Positions 18,901 to 27,973 are shown, numbered from the stretch's first letter. The stretch: DNA of 64,000 nucleotides from Anaerolineae bacterium (GCA_004297445.1 SCUK01000077.1:19636-83635); one strand, 5' to 3'. A program made the numbers and translations. Notes: generated from the sequence alone by a model not told the origin.

Positions 18901-19316
18901 CTTTCCATGATGAACAGAATCAGCCCCAAGAGACCTGAAGCACCCGTGAATGCAAGGCTGGCGCGCAGGCCAAACAAAGCGCCCGCGCACATGATTGCCA
19001 CAATCAGTGCCAGGAAGAATGGACTGGCCAGACCGCCGTGCTGGTAGGCGCTGGCCGCCAAAAGACCCCAAAGAATTGAAACATAGACACGGGCTACGGT
19101 AAGAACAAAGCGCGTTCGTGCTGCCAAAAGGATAATTGCATGCAGACCGATGGAAATCAGTGGGCTGATGGACTGCCCAGTCGCTGGGAATAGCGCAACC
19201 AGCAAACCATAGCCGAGCGAAGCGAGCAGTCCGGCGAGGGCAATTGAGTGCAAGCTGCGCGCAAGGCGGCTGATTGATGGGTCGTCAAATTGCGGGGGTC
19301 GAAGAAGTGTGCTCAT
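15984..19316 (-). CDS. membrane histidine kinase with four GAF domains
   Basis: This large 1110-residue sensor kinase begins with about 170 residues of hydrophobic segments (around six membrane helices). Four GAF modules follow, each opening with a helical lead such as LEAAAEVGRAAASF, LLASLARVGSALTASI, LTVLQGISLAGLEAV and LRGLYEIAEAFKTM, at about 195-345, 365-515, 530-690 and 700-860. HisKA ([19 protein letters not shown], His near 889) and HATPase ([40 protein letters not shown]) complete it. GAF domains bind small ligands, haem or chromophores; which ones is unknown. It has its own strong promoter, no adjacent response regulator, and converges with the dehydrogenase gene. Confidence 0.9.
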   Translation of the reverse strand: MSTLLRPPQFDDPSISRLARSLHSIALAGLLASLGYGLLVALFPATGQSISPLISIGLHAIILLAARTRFVLTVARVYVSILWGLLAASAYQHGGLASPFFLALIVAIMCAGALFGLRASLAFTGASGLLGLILFIMESRGLLPVPELAFTPGELLILLTLTFAFASAIIYIGLRDLTHTLAGTSEAHSALHERATGLEAAAEVGRAAASFHSLDELLPKVTRLIGERFDFYHVSIYLNDRSGKRLVMRAANSSAGRQMISGGHGYNLGDHGIISQVGMSGQLHVSPDTRTDPLHRLNPLLPNTRAELALPLIAGNTQYGVLDVQSNQPNALNPESVKFLSVLADQVAIAIQNAFLLDEAQERNRLLASLARVGSALTASIDLQSLLDTICNEARSVFGIDSAFIWLLDGLDVVGFAGNGPGREDFVKLRLPLDDQETLGVRVIRERRAYIVNDARTSELVSTSLVHTFNARAIMGVPLLHGDVCLGSLVLLDSHSAHRFTPADQEAAQLFASQIASTMDNARLFRATRRRVDELTVLQGISLAGLEAVDEDELIRRATTLIGRTLYPDNFGFLTYSENRQQLLHHPSYWEGEHKSPPIPALSRGLCWEVARAARPQRVADVRTLEDYVEIDPHTRSELCVPLYVAGQVEGVINTENHRINAFSEDDERLLTTVAAQVGIVIEKLRLSKEEERRASELRGLYEIAEAFKTMTDVQETYGTLVERLARLLGADTCIVALIDPITGYLIAQKPGFGVTDEVLNQVSISPTTAGRLWNARALDVHHSNSPSENPVIFETLSSFLPIQNLLAAPMSRNERFLGVVFALNKRGGFTDDDTRLLAVFSSQAAAVIENTRLYADAQERAIDLARALAKQEELDRLKSEFVQNVSHELRTPLSIIKGYIELLDSGELGEMPPDFGEPIGIIRRRVDMLNKMISDLTALLETENVGLRPQMVDLRSLVEFQLEDFAVVAERARLNLKRQLAPEIPALRGDPEMLRRVLDNLLGNALKFTPVRGTIAVRLFRQDNEIVLEVSDTGSGIPESELDRIFERFYQIDGSSTRKHGGTGLGLALVKEICEKHSGTVTVQSRLNFGTTFRVALPIDPALESHPVG

Positions 19317-19339
19317 CTTGAAGGGGCAAATCTCTATTC

Positions 19340-19367
19340 AGTATAGGGGCAGTGTGGGATGTGTCAA
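19340..19367 (-). promoter_or_regulatory. sigma-70-type promoter of the GAF kinase gene
   Basis: On the minus strand TTGACA (complement of 19362-19367) and TATACT (complement of 19340-19345) are 16 nt apart. The start would be near 19333, about 17 nt upstream of the ATG. Confidence 0.7.
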
Positions 19368-19496
19368 GATGCGGGGGAAGAATAGCACTTATCAAATCGG
19401 TTGGGTGAGCCCGATCAGGAAATCAAAAGCTGAAGGCAAGAGGTGGCTCACGTTTGGACGACAAAGGGCCTTGAAATAGAACAGCCTGTGTAAAGA

Positions 19497-19536
19497 AAAC
19501 AAGGTCAGACTCTGGATACAGTTTCTGACCTTGTTT
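19497..19536 (-). terminator. intrinsic terminator of tatA
   Basis: A perfect 13-bp inverted repeat (19497-19509 with 19524-19536, 14-nt loop) lies 30 nt after the tatA stop. On the minus strand it is followed by a T-rich run (GTTTTCTTTA). It separates tatA from the GAF kinase gene downstream. Confidence 0.8.
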
Positions 19537-19565
19537 GTATGCGGGGAGAGAGATACCGAGCCGAC

Positions 19566-19760
19566 CTATCCGCTTTTGGCCGGTGGATCAACTTCTTTGG
19601 CTTCTTCTTCCGCCTGATCGCCTTTCAAGCCCTCACGGAAGGAACGAATGCCAGAGCCGAGTTCACCGGCGACCTTAGAGATTCGTCCTATTCCGAAGAC
19701 CAGGACAACGATGAAGAGGATAACGAGCAACTCGGGGAGACCGAGACCTAAAATGCGCAT
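19566..19760 (-). CDS. tatA: twin-arginine translocase subunit TatA/E
   Basis: TatA forms the size-variable part of the Tat channel that exports folded, often cofactor-bearing, proteins. The 64-residue protein has the short N-terminal membrane helix with LGLPELLVILFIVVLVF, the FG hinge (VFGIGRI), an amphipathic helix (KVAGELGSGIRSFREGL) and a charged tail, all typical of TatA. AGGAG is 7 nt before the ATG at 19760, so the upstream TTG is not needed. No tatC or tatB lies nearby. It is the last gene before a strong terminator and follows the sigma-54 regulator gene by about 220 bases. Confidence 0.9.
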   Translation of the reverse strand: MRILGLGLPELLVILFIVVLVFGIGRISKVAGELGSGIRSFREGLKGDQAEEEAKEVDPPAKSG

Positions 19761-19978
19761 AGCCAAACTCCTGTTGTGTTGTTCGGGCGATGGAGATGCC
19801 GCGAGCGTCGTTGTGTACCTCCTATTTTACTCCCAATGGGCGTAGCAACGAATGGACCGTTGAGCGTTTCGTTTGGTCCAGCCTCAAAATCTGGGGCTTT
19901 CGCATGCTAAGAAAGCTTGGAAGGACCCAAATCCACTGGCGTGGCGATACTTTACGCACCTGCCTTTCTCTACTGTGG

Positions 19979-21160
19979 TCAGGCGGCGAATTCCGGGCGG
20001 GCGAGTTCGGCAGGCAGGTGGGCGATATCGATCTCGGCATCTTCACAATAGAGGAGTGCGTGCTCAATGGCATGTTTCAACTCGCGAATGTTGCCCGGCC
20101 AGTCGTAGGCAATCAATCGCTCCAGAGCGGCGGGAGTCACACCCTCTACGCTTGTACCTTTGCGGGGGTTCATCTCCTGCAGGAAAAAGCCAACCAGGCC
20201 GGGGATGTCCTGTTTGCGCTCGCGCAGGTCCGGTAGATGCAGATCAACGACCTTGAGGCGATAGTACAAATCGTCGCGGAAGGTGCCGGCGGCAATCATT
20301 TTCTTGAGGTCACGGTTACTGGCGGCAAGGACGTGGACATCGACCTGAATTTCCTGGGTGCCGCCCATGCGGCGGAAGGTGTGGTCTTCCAGAGCGCGGA
20401 GGACCTTGGCCTGCATTTCCAACGGCATCGAAGATATTTCATCCAGGAACAGGACGCCACCATCGGCAACTTCCATGAGGCCAGCCTTGCGTTTGTCCGC
20501 GCCGGTGAACGCGCCCGCCTCATAGCCGAACAATTCCGACTCAAGGACAGTGCTTTGAATGGCGGCACAATTAATGGCGACAAAAGCTTCGCCGGAGCGG
20601 GGTCCCATGCGGTGAATGGCACGGGCGAGAATCTCTTTTCCGGTGCCGGTTTCGCCAGTGATGAGGACGGAGACTGACATTTTGGCGGCGCGCTGGGCTT
20701 TGTGCATGACCTCCGCCATCTGGGGACTATCGCCGATGACGAAGTTAAACTGGTCTATCTGGCTCTGCCGCAGATGGTGGAGTTCGCGGCGCATGCGGAC
20801 AGTTTCGCCGGCACGAGCGATGACCTGGCCCAATCGGGTGAGGTCGATGGGTTTGCTGAAGAAGTAGTGCGCGCCGGCATCCATCGCTTCGACAGCCATG
20901 GGAACATCCGCATGGCCGGTGATGAGGATGATCGGCGGGCGGTTAATCATGTGGGCGGTTTCCTCGAGCAAACTAGGGCCGTGACCGTCCGGCAGGCGGG
21001 CGTCCAGCAAGACGACATCGGCGGCGGCGGAGTTGAGGACCTGGCGGGCCTCGGCGAGTGTGCCAGCTTGCAGTGGGGTGTAGCCCTGCTTTTCGAGAAA
21101 CTTGCAGATGGTCTTGCGGAAATTCTCTTCATCATCAACAATCAATACGGTCAGACTCAT
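19979..21160 (-). CDS. NtrC-type sigma-54 activator lacking a DNA-binding domain
   Basis: This response regulator would activate sigma-54 RNA polymerase by ATP hydrolysis. The 393 residues comprise a receiver domain (LLDARLP with phospho-acceptor Asp53, FFSKPID) and an AAA+ domain from about 142 with Walker A GETGTGKE (169-176), the sigma-54-contacting loop GAFTGA (216-221), Walker [11 protein letters not shown] and the sensor II region [11 protein letters not shown]. The protein ends about 20 residues after that, at LARPEFAA, where homologues continue with a Fis-type helix-turn-helix. It therefore probably acts from solution. It lies 12 nt downstream of its likely kinase and in the rpoN operon. 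Confidence 0.93.
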   Translation of the reverse strand: MSLTVLIVDDEENFRKTICKFLEKQGYTPLQAGTLAEARQVLNSAAADVVLLDARLPDGHGPSLLEETAHMINRPPIILITGHADVPMAVEAMDAGAHYFFSKPIDLTRLGQVIARAGETVRMRRELHHLRQSQIDQFNFVIGDSPQMAEVMHKAQRAAKMSVSVLITGETGTGKEILARAIHRMGPRSGEAFVAINCAAIQSTVLESELFGYEAGAFTGADKRKAGLMEVADGGVLFLDEISSMPLEMQAKVLRALEDHTFRRMGGTQEIQVDVHVLAASNRDLKKMIAAGTFRDDLYYRLKVVDLHLPDLRERKQDIPGLVGFFLQEMNPRKGTSVEGVTPAALERLIAYDWPGNIRELKHAIEHALLYCEDAEIDIAHLPAELARPEFAA

Positions 21161-21172
21161 GATTTTCGCCTC

Positions 21173-23131
21173 TCAGAGTGGTTTGTTTTCATGGCGGATA
21201 GGGAGTTTGATCTTGAAGAGCGTACCTCCTGGAAACGATTCGAGATCAATGCGCCCATTGTGGGCATTGACAATTTGCTGGGTAATGGCGAGACCGAGGC
21301 CGGTGCCGCGCAATTTGGTGGTGATGAACGGCGCGAAGACCTTGTCGGCCATATCCTGCGGGATGCCGGGGCCGGTATCGGACACATCAATGCCAACGAG
21401 GTTTTCTTCGCCGGGCTGGTCGCACGGACCGACGCGGATGCCGATAATGCCACCGGGGGCACTCATCGCTTCCAACGCATTGCCGATGAGGTTGGTAAAA
21501 ACCTGTTCGAAGGCGATGCGGTCTGCGGTGATGCTGTATTCCGTCTCAGGCATATGGAGGCGAATCTCTGCGCCGGTGCGTGCGGCGCGCGAGCGCCAGC
21601 GCGGGACGAGCGCCTGCAGAAAGTGATTGAGTTCGAGGGCGTCCATCTGGTAGTTGCGCGAACCGGCAAATGACAACACCGAACGCATCAATTGTTCCAA
21701 CCTTTCGCAATCGCCCTGCATGCGCTGGATTTCTTCCTGTAGCGCATCTTGCGGCGAGAGGGTCATGCTGATGAGTTGGAGGGCTGAACTGATGTTGTTA
21801 ATGGGGTTGCGAATCTCATGGGCGAGAACGGCGGTCAGCTCCCCGAGCTGGGCCTGCTGTTCCAGTTGCTGGGTGCGGCGGTCGAATTGCTCTTCGCGAG
21901 AGAGGTCGGTGACGACGATGGCGAGGCGCTGAATGGCCTGACCCATGAGGTAGGGTTTCAGACGGAGGTGAACGAGGATGGTCTGACCGTCGCGGCGGGT
22001 AAGGCGCAGGTTACCCAGGTCGCGCGGCGCGGGGTTGGCGAGAATCTCCTGAATTTCGGAGAGGATGGGGCGAGAGGTAATGAGGATATCGGTCAACGGA
22101 TGGCCATGGACCTCGTCCTGACCATAGCCGAGCAACGCTTCCGCCTTGGCGTTCAGATCGGTGACGACGAGGGCGGGGGTGACAAACAGGAGGGCATCAT
22201 TGACGACATCCTGAATGGACTCGGTCTGGCTCATGGTCTGCATCTGGCGCTGGAGTTTGGATTCGAGAACTCGCACGGTGCGCGTGTGACGTTCTGTGAC
22301 TCCAATGGTAGAGGCCAGCAACTCCAGCATAGACTCGAAATGGTCGGGAGGGTCTCCAATCTGGTCAGCAACCACGAGGATGCCATCGTAGGCGGCCTGG
22401 GGGTCCAGCGGTGTAGAGGCGAGGTAGGCGAAGTCCTGAGTCTGGGCGCAGCGGTGGAGTTCTGAAAACGGCCTTGCCCCGGGCTGCCAGGTGTAGGTGA
22501 CGCGGAGGTTTTCGGCTTCGTTGAGAGGCAGTTCGTCCGGGAGGCTTTCGGCAAGTCCCCAAATGTACTTGCGGCAAAGACGCTGGTGGTCAGAGTCAAT
22601 CTGATAGAAAGCTAGGGTGGTGGCGCCGGTGAGCAACTGGCCGGCCTGAAGCGCCTGAAGGATGGCGGCGCGCAGGTCCGGCTGGCGCGGCACACCGGCG
22701 AGGACGGGTAGGGCCTGGAACCGCTGGGCGAGCATTTCGTCTTCCAGCGAAGAGCCGCGATGGGGCTGAAGGAGGAAAACGGCGAAGTCGCTCTCGGAGC
22801 CGAGGTGATGGGCAGAGACCTCGATGCGGGCCGGGCGGCCGGAGCCGGCGCGCAAGGGTGTATGCCAGGATGTCTTGTTGGCCGAAAAGCTTTTGGCCAA
22901 CGCCTGCGGGGTGAGCTCAATCAGAATTTCGTTGAGCGGCCGACCGGATAACTGGCCGACGGAGAAATGGGTGAGGCTATGGGCGGCGGCATTGCCGAGG
23001 TGAATCTGGTGGGTGCGCAGGTCCACGAGCAGCGCGGCGGACGGAAGGAGATCAAACAGGAATGCCCACTCGGCGCGGCCGGGGGAACGTTTGAAAATAG
23101 CGGTGAGGTCGGGCAGGCTTCCGGTTCGCAT
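21173..23131 (-). CDS. NtrB-like histidine kinase with PAS domains
   Basis: This 652-residue cytoplasmic kinase probably phosphorylates the adjacent activator. It has an N-terminal PAS-like region (residues 15-110), a central GAF-like region (about 150-330), a second PAS domain (VTPALVVTDLNAKAEALLGYG), HisKA with the H-box LTAVLAHEIRNPINNISSAL, and HATPase ([34 protein letters not shown]). No membrane segments are visible. I start at the ATG at 23131, 4 nt after the rpoN stop, because the longer frame would overlap rpoN by more than 130 bases. Gene order rpoN - kinase - regulator supports a single sigma-54 signalling operon. Confidence 0.88.
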   Translation of the reverse strand: MRTGSLPDLTAIFKRSPGRAEWAFLFDLLPSAALLVDLRTHQIHLGNAAAHSLTHFSVGQLSGRPLNEILIELTPQALAKSFSANKTSWHTPLRAGSGRPARIEVSAHHLGSESDFAVFLLQPHRGSSLEDEMLAQRFQALPVLAGVPRQPDLRAAILQALQAGQLLTGATTLAFYQIDSDHQRLCRKYIWGLAESLPDELPLNEAENLRVTYTWQPGARPFSELHRCAQTQDFAYLASTPLDPQAAYDGILVVADQIGDPPDHFESMLELLASTIGVTERHTRTVRVLESKLQRQMQTMSQTESIQDVVNDALLFVTPALVVTDLNAKAEALLGYGQDEVHGHPLTDILITSRPILSEIQEILANPAPRDLGNLRLTRRDGQTILVHLRLKPYLMGQAIQRLAIVVTDLSREEQFDRRTQQLEQQAQLGELTAVLAHEIRNPINNISSALQLISMTLSPQDALQEEIQRMQGDCERLEQLMRSVLSFAGSRNYQMDALELNHFLQALVPRWRSRAARTGAEIRLHMPETEYSITADRIAFEQVFTNLIGNALEAMSAPGGIIGIRVGPCDQPGEENLVGIDVSDTGPGIPQDMADKVFAPFITTKLRGTGLGLAITQQIVNAHNGRIDLESFPGGTLFKIKLPIRHENKPL

Positions 23132-23135
23132 GGGG

Positions 23136-24542
23136 TCAGCCGCGCTGGTGGGCGGGAAGAATCTTTTCCATTGAGCGGTATTTGGCGACGGTGCGGCGGG
23201 CGACTTCAAAACCTTGTTCGGAGAGCAGTTTGGCGAGCTTGGCGTCGCTGAGAGGCTTGTCTTCGTTTTCAATCAGGCCGCGCAGTACGGTGCGGACGTT
23301 GAGGCTGCGGTCGAAGAAGCGGGAAATTGGGATAATCTGGCCGTGAGGCAGCTGGATGGACTTGCCCTGAACGGCGCGGGAAATGGTGGATTCGTGCAGG
23401 CCCAGTTCCTCGGCAAGGCTGGCGCGGGTGAGGGGAAGCATCTGGGTGGCGCCGTGGAGGATGAACTCGCGCTGATGGACGGCGAGACGGCCCATGAGGC
23501 GGACGAGGGTGTGATTGCGCTGGCTGAGGCACTTGACGAGGAGAGTAGCGCGCTCAATCATCGAGTCCCACTCCTCGGCTTTCTCCGGCGGGGCCAGTTT
23601 GGCGGCGGCGATAATCTCCGGGTTGACGCGCAGGGTGCCGCGCAATGGCCAGACGATTTCCACCTGAAGGCGGGGCTCGCCGGCTTCGGCAATGCAGGAG
23701 ACGATGACATCCGGCTGGGAATAGCGCTGAAGGGACTGGCCGGCCGGTTGGCGGGTGGTGCCCCAATTGGCGCGGGCGGGGTAGGGATTGAGGTTGTTGG
23801 TGATGAACTTGATGATTCTGCGGGCCTTGGGCAGGGTGACGCCCAGTTGTTTGGCGAGCCGGTCGGCGTGGTTACGAGTGAGGAGGGTAAGCGGTTCCTG
23901 GATGGCGCGGAAGATGTCCGGGTCGATGGCGCGGGACTCGGAGAGAAATTCGAGTTGAACGCGGAGGGCATCCTGATGGGTGGAAGACCCGACGCCCAGA
24001 GGCTCGCAGCGCTGGATGGCGCGCTGGATGGTTTCGGCGCGGGAAAGCGTGACGCGGCGGAACTGGGCAATCTCGACGAGAGGCACGGGGAGCAGACCGT
24101 CTTCGTCCAGACTGGTGAGAATCATCGTGACGACGGGGAAGTCTTCCTCATCGAGTTCAGTGGTCAGCTGGCGGCCGACAAAGGTGGCGAGGTCTTCAAT
24201 CTCGGGTGAGTAATCTTCCGCAGGGGTGTAATCCTCGCGCGAGGAGGGACCAGGGTTGAAGTCTGAGGCGTTGGAGACAAAGACAACCGGCTCGTTGGGC
24301 GACAGACCGCGGGCGAATGAGCAGGTGGGGCAGATGCGCGGGCCATCGAGGCGGCGGCCACAGTTGGGACAGCGCCGTTCGTCCACGAGTTCCAGGGCGG
24401 GGTTCTGGGCAATCTCCCCGCCGACGCGTTCGTGCATCTCCTGACGGTTCAGTTCCAGCAGGGACATGGTCTGCGCCAGATGCGCGGTAACTACCTGACG
24501 CTGGCTCAGCCTCTGGTGTTGCTGGTGGGTATGGGATACCAT
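23136..24542 (-). CDS. rpoN: RNA polymerase sigma-54 factor with inserted zinc ribbon
   Basis: Sigma-54 directs RNA polymerase to -24/-12 promoters and needs an AAA+ activator. The 468-residue protein has the Gln/Leu-rich region I (LAQTMSLLELNRQEMHERV), the core-binding domain, and a C-terminal DNA-binding domain ending in the RpoN box ARRTVAKYR (448-456). Between region I and the core there is a four-Cys motif, CPNC at 58-61 and CPTC at 71-74, with the spacing of a zinc ribbon; canonical RpoN has none. A perfect -24/-12 sequence lies about 90 bases upstream on the same strand, so autoregulation is likely. Confidence 0.95.
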   Translation of the reverse strand: MVSHTHQQHQRLSQRQVVTAHLAQTMSLLELNRQEMHERVGGEIAQNPALELVDERRCPNCGRRLDGPRICPTCSFARGLSPNEPVVFVSNASDFNPGPSSREDYTPAEDYSPEIEDLATFVGRQLTTELDEEDFPVVTMILTSLDEDGLLPVPLVEIAQFRRVTLSRAETIQRAIQRCEPLGVGSSTHQDALRVQLEFLSESRAIDPDIFRAIQEPLTLLTRNHADRLAKQLGVTLPKARRIIKFITNNLNPYPARANWGTTRQPAGQSLQRYSQPDVIVSCIAEAGEPRLQVEIVWPLRGTLRVNPEIIAAAKLAPPEKAEEWDSMIERATLLVKCLSQRNHTLVRLMGRLAVHQREFILHGATQMLPLTRASLAEELGLHESTISRAVQGKSIQLPHGQIIPISRFFDRSLNVRTVLRGLIENEDKPLSDAKLAKLLSEQGFEVARRTVAKYRSMEKILPAHQRG

Positions 24543-24632
24543 TTCGCCTCTCCTTGATTATAGTCTGCAAGTGGCCGAATCCAAGTGGGTCGATTGGGCT
24601 ACCCAGGGGTCAGGTTTCGGTATCCAACCTAT

Positions 24633-24648
24633 TGCAAGGAATGTGCCA
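24633..24648 (-). promoter_or_regulatory. sigma-54 promoter reading into rpoN
   Basis: On the minus strand TGGCACATTCCTTGCA matches TGGCAC-N5-TTGCA at every specified position, with 10 nt between the invariant GG and GC. The start would be near 24621, leaving a leader of about 80 nt before rpoN at 24542. Confidence 0.8.
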
Positions 24649-24652
24649 AGGA

Positions 24653-24668
24653 TGGCCGAATCCTTGCA
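24653..24668 (+). promoter_or_regulatory. divergent sigma-54 promoter reading towards trmFO
   Basis: TGGCCGAATCCTTGCA keeps the GG and GC dinucleotides at the required spacing and the full TTGCA -12 box; two bases of the -24 hexamer differ. It faces away from the rpoN promoter with only four bases between them. The start would be near 24680, about 130 nt before trmFO. TAGAAT at about 24686 could be an additional sigma-70 -10 box. Confidence 0.6.
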
Positions 24669-24812
24669 ACAGGGGGCGAGCGGGTAGAATGTGATAACTG
24701 CAGGTGAACAGTAATTCGTAATGGGTAATTGGGGATGAGGTAGATTGGTATGCCAAAATGGTTTGCAAGAGTGAAAATAACTGAGAAATCGTGGAAGCGA
24801 GAGCGTTGACGA

Positions 24813-26174
24813 ATGGGCGAAGTTAATCTGACGGTGATTGGCGGGGGGCTGGCGGGAAGCGAGGCGGCGTGGCAGGCGGCAGAACGCGGACTGAAGGTTC
24901 GGCTCTATGAAATGCGGCCCAACGTGAAGACCGGGGCGCACGAAAGCAACTACCTGGCAGAGCTGGTGTGCTCGAACTCGCTGGGGTCGGACCTGCCAGA
25001 CCGGGCCGGTGGGCTATTGAAAAACGAACTGCGGCGGCTGAATTGCCTGTTGCTGCGGCTGGCGGGAGAAACGGCTGTGCCGGCTGGCGGGGCGCTGGCA
25101 GTGGACCGCGAGGCGTTTGCCAGGCGAGTCTCGGAAGTAATTGAAGCGCACCCGAATATAGACGTGGTGAGGGAAGAGGTGCGAGATATTCCGGCCGGGC
25201 TGACGGTAGTGGCTTCCGGGCCGCTGACGAGCGCTACGCTTTCTGAATCGATCCGGGCGCTGAGTGGCGAGGAACACCTGTATTTCTTTGACGCCATCGC
25301 GCCGATTGTTGAGGCCGAGTCGATTGACATGTCGGTGGCGTTTCGAGCGTCGCGGTATGAGCGGGGCGACCAGGAGGACGGTGACTACGTTAACTGCCCG
25401 ATGACGGAGGAAGAGTATCGGGCGTTCGTTGGCGCACTGCGAGCGGCCGAGCGAATTGAATTGAAGAGTTTTGAAGAGGTCATAGAACACGAAGGTGTAA
25501 AGGCGGGTGCACACACGTTTTTTGAAGGCTGCCTGCCGGTGGAAATCATTGCGCAACGCGGGGAGGATTCGCTGGCGTTTGGGCCGTTGCGGCCAGTGGG
25601 GCTGATCGACCCGCGGACGGGGCGGCGACCGTTTGCGGTGGTGCAATTGCGGCAGGATAACCTGGCGGGGACGATGTATAACCTGGTGGGCTTCCAGACC
25701 AACCTGACATTCACGGAGCAACGACGGGTGTTGAAGATGATTCCGGGGCTGGGCGCGGCACGATTCCTGCGGTACGGCCAAATGCACCGCAATACGTTCA
25801 TCTATGCACCCAAACTATTGCGAGCGACGCTGCAATGGCACGACCGGGATGATTTGCTGTTCGCCGGACAAATCACGGGGATTGAGGGCTATGTGGGGAA
25901 CATAGCCAGCGGGTTGCTGGCGGGTTGGAACGCGGCACGCGTGTGGAGGGGAGAGAAACCGGTGACCCTGCCGCCCACGACTATGCTGGGGGCATTGTGC
26001 CACTATGTGACGCATGCGGCAGAGGCCGACTTCCAGCCGATGAAGGCCAATTTTGGCGTGATGCCGGAACTGACGGGGAAGAAAGTCAAAGGCAAGCGGG
26101 AACGGGCCAAAGCTTATGCGGAGCGGGCGCTGGCGGACCTGGACCGGATGCTGGAGAGCGTGGCGCTGGCATGA
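24813..26174 (+). CDS. trmFO: methylenetetrahydrofolate-tRNA (uracil-54-C5)-methyltransferase
   Basis: TrmFO makes ribothymidine at position 54 of the tRNA T loop, using methylenetetrahydrofolate as carbon donor and FADH2 as reductant. The 453 residues start with the FAD-binding motif [11 protein letters not shown] (10-20), followed by [22 protein letters not shown] (conserved Cys), [22 protein letters not shown] with the second conserved Cys, and [17 protein letters not shown]. The length is normal. The stop overlaps the next start (ATGA). The possible sigma-54 promoter upstream is unusual for a housekeeping tRNA-modification gene. Confidence 0.95.
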   Translation: MGEVNLTVIGGGLAGSEAAWQAAERGLKVRLYEMRPNVKTGAHESNYLAELVCSNSLGSDLPDRAGGLLKNELRRLNCLLLRLAGETAVPAGGALAVDREAFARRVSEVIEAHPNIDVVREEVRDIPAGLTVVASGPLTSATLSESIRALSGEEHLYFFDAIAPIVEAESIDMSVAFRASRYERGDQEDGDYVNCPMTEEEYRAFVGALRAAERIELKSFEEVIEHEGVKAGAHTFFEGCLPVEIIAQRGEDSLAFGPLRPVGLIDPRTGRRPFAVVQLRQDNLAGTMYNLVGFQTNLTFTEQRRVLKMIPGLGAARFLRYGQMHRNTFIYAPKLLRATLQWHDRDDLLFAGQITGIEGYVGNIASGLLAGWNAARVWRGEKPVTLPPTTMLGALCHYVTHAAEADFQPMKANFGVMPELTGKKVKGKRERAKAYAERALADLDRMLESVALA

Positions 26175-27073
26175 CCACAACGCGGCGGGCAGTTGGAACT
26201 ATCCTGGCAGTAGTGGGGCTGGTGGCGGTGTTGGGCGGTGTAGTGTTGGCAGGGCGGCAAACCAGCCCGCCGGACTATGGCGTGGTTTTCAGCGGGGAAC
26301 GGGCGTATGAGGATGTGCTGACACAAATGAGCTTTGGGCCGCGATTTATAGGGAGCGAGGGCCATGCCCTGACTGTGGAGTGGCTGGTGGAGACGTTGAG
26401 CGCGCTCGGATGGGAGACCGAGGTGCAGGAATTGGTAAGTGGAGGGCAATTGGTGCGCAATGTGATTGCAAAACGGGGGGATGGCGAAGACTGGGTGGTG
26501 CTGGGGGCGCATTACGATACGCGGATGGTAGCGGACGAGGACCTTGACCCGGCTTTGCGGGGGGAACCGGTTCCGGGGGCGAATGATGGCGCGTCCGGCG
26601 TGGCGGTGCTTCTGGAGCTGGCGAGGGTATTGCCGGATGACCTGGAAAAAGAAGTGTGGCTGGTGTTCTTCGATGCAGAGGACAACGGTCGAATAGAGGG
26701 CTGGGATTGGATCCTGGGTTCGCGGGCGTTTGTGGATGCGCTGATCGAGAAGCCGGACGCGGCGGTGATCGTGGATATGGTGGGCGACAGCGACCTGCAA
26801 CTCTACTATGAAGGTAATTCAGACGATGCACTTCGCCAGGAGATATGGGAGACGGCTGCGGGGCTGGGATACGGACAATTCATCCTGCTGGAGAAGTACC
26901 ATATGCTGGATGACCACACGCCGTTCCTGCAGGCGGGAATCCCGGCGGTGGATATCATTGATTTCGATTACCGCTATTGGCATACAACGGCGGATACCGC
27001 GGACAAAGTGTCGGCGGCGAGTTTGGAGGCGGTGGGGGCAACGGTGCTGGCGTGGTTGACCGGCGAGGAGTGA
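26171..27073 (+). CDS. secreted or anchored M28 peptidase, glutaminyl-cyclase-like
   Basis: This 300-residue zinc enzyme is either an M28 aminopeptidase or a glutaminyl-peptide cyclotransferase. An N-terminal hydrophobic segment (about 9-28) would act as signal peptide or anchor. Metal and active-site motifs are [34 protein letters not shown], and [12 protein letters not shown] followed by YWHTTADT. The last two resemble bacterial and animal glutaminyl cyclases as much as M28 peptidases. I start at the ATG at 26171, which overlaps the trmFO stop by four bases, not at the far upstream in-frame codon inside trmFO. Confidence 0.82.
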   Translation: MTTTRRAVGTILAVVGLVAVLGGVVLAGRQTSPPDYGVVFSGERAYEDVLTQMSFGPRFIGSEGHALTVEWLVETLSALGWETEVQELVSGGQLVRNVIAKRGDGEDWVVLGAHYDTRMVADEDLDPALRGEPVPGANDGASGVAVLLELARVLPDDLEKEVWLVFFDAEDNGRIEGWDWILGSRAFVDALIEKPDAAVIVDMVGDSDLQLYYEGNSDDALRQEIWETAAGLGYGQFILLEKYHMLDDHTPFLQAGIPAVDIIDFDYRYWHTTADTADKVSAASLEAVGATVLAWLTGEE

Positions 27074-27085
27074 GGGCAGGGGGAA

Positions 27086-27892
27086 TCAGTCTTTCTTGTT
27101 TTCTTTTTCCTTGCGGCGCTTTTCACGGGCTTCATAAATTTTGACGGGGTCACCCTTGCTCAGTTCCCAGTCTTCATCCGACTCCAAGGTGATGACTTTG
27201 AAGGCTTCGGCGTACTCCATTTCCTTGCCCTTGGCGGTCTCGGCGGCCCACTTGCGCATTTCTTCGCCGGGGTCCCAGTCCATCATCTGGCTGGCGTGGG
27301 CGCGCAGGGCTTCAATCTTAATGTCCATGGTTTCCGAGATGTCCACAAACGTGGTGGCTTTGTCGTCCCAGGCGGTAATGTAGACCTTGCGCGGTTTGTG
27401 GGCTTTAAGTCCTTCGGCTTCCAGTTCTTGAAAGACGTGGGGCTGGCCGGTGGCGGGGAAGGCGGCATCGATGGCGGCGGTGGCGGAGGCGCGGTGGTCG
27501 GGGTGGTTGATGTAGGTATCGGACGGGAAGAAGACGGTGGGGTCACCACAAACGATGACTTCGGGCTTGAAACGACGAATCTCGCGGACGATGCGCTTGC
27601 GCAGTTCCATGGTGGCTTCGACCATGCCATCGGTCACGCGCAGGAAGGCGATGTCCTTGACGCCGGTAATCTCGGCGGCGCGGCGCGTTTCGGCTTCGCG
27701 GATAACCGTGGCATCTTCCTTGCTGATGGAAGGGTCGGCAATGCCGCCGTCGCCGCTGGTGATGAGGACGTAGCCAATGCGGGACCCTGCTTTGGCCCAA
27801 CGGGCCATTGTGCCGCTGCAGGAAAATTCGATGTCATCGGGGTGGGCGGCGATGGCGATGGCGGACTCGGGGATGTATAGGGTGGCGGGCAT
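27086..27892 (-). CDS. PIG-L/LmbE family N-acetylglucosaminyl deacetylase-like
   Basis: PIG-L family enzymes are zinc-dependent deacetylases acting on GlcNAc conjugates (as in mycothiol or bacillithiol synthesis, phosphatidylinositol anchors or antibiotics). The 268-residue protein has the metal-binding motif [14 protein letters not shown] near the N terminus, [22 protein letters not shown], and [17 protein letters not shown] with the second metal histidine, then ITAWDDKA. The true substrate is unknown. It converges with the peptidase gene with only 12 nt between stops and lies downstream of rpiA. Confidence 0.85.
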   Translation of the reverse strand: MPATLYIPESAIAIAAHPDDIEFSCSGTMARWAKAGSRIGYVLITSGDGGIADPSISKEDATVIREAETRRAAEITGVKDIAFLRVTDGMVEATMELRKRIVREIRRFKPEVIVCGDPTVFFPSDTYINHPDHRASATAAIDAAFPATGQPHVFQELEAEGLKAHKPRKVYITAWDDKATTFVDISETMDIKIEALRAHASQMMDWDPGEEMRKWAAETAKGKEMEYAEAFKVITLESDEDWELSKGDPVKIYEAREKRRKEKENKKD

Positions 27893-27973
27893 GGGGACTC
27901 CGGGATACGAGATTTGTAATTGGCCAATAGTAATTGATTAGAGGGTCGATTGGAAAGATTTAACGAAAGTACT

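Noticed and set aside
19845..19859. Minus-strand GGTCCATTCGTTGCT upstream of tatA as a sigma-54 site
   Set aside because: GG and TTGC have the right spacing but the rest of the -24 box does not match; not strong enough to call.
23214..24209. 331-codon open frame opposite rpoN
   Set aside because: Same codon-bias artefact; rpoN has the RpoN box and region I.
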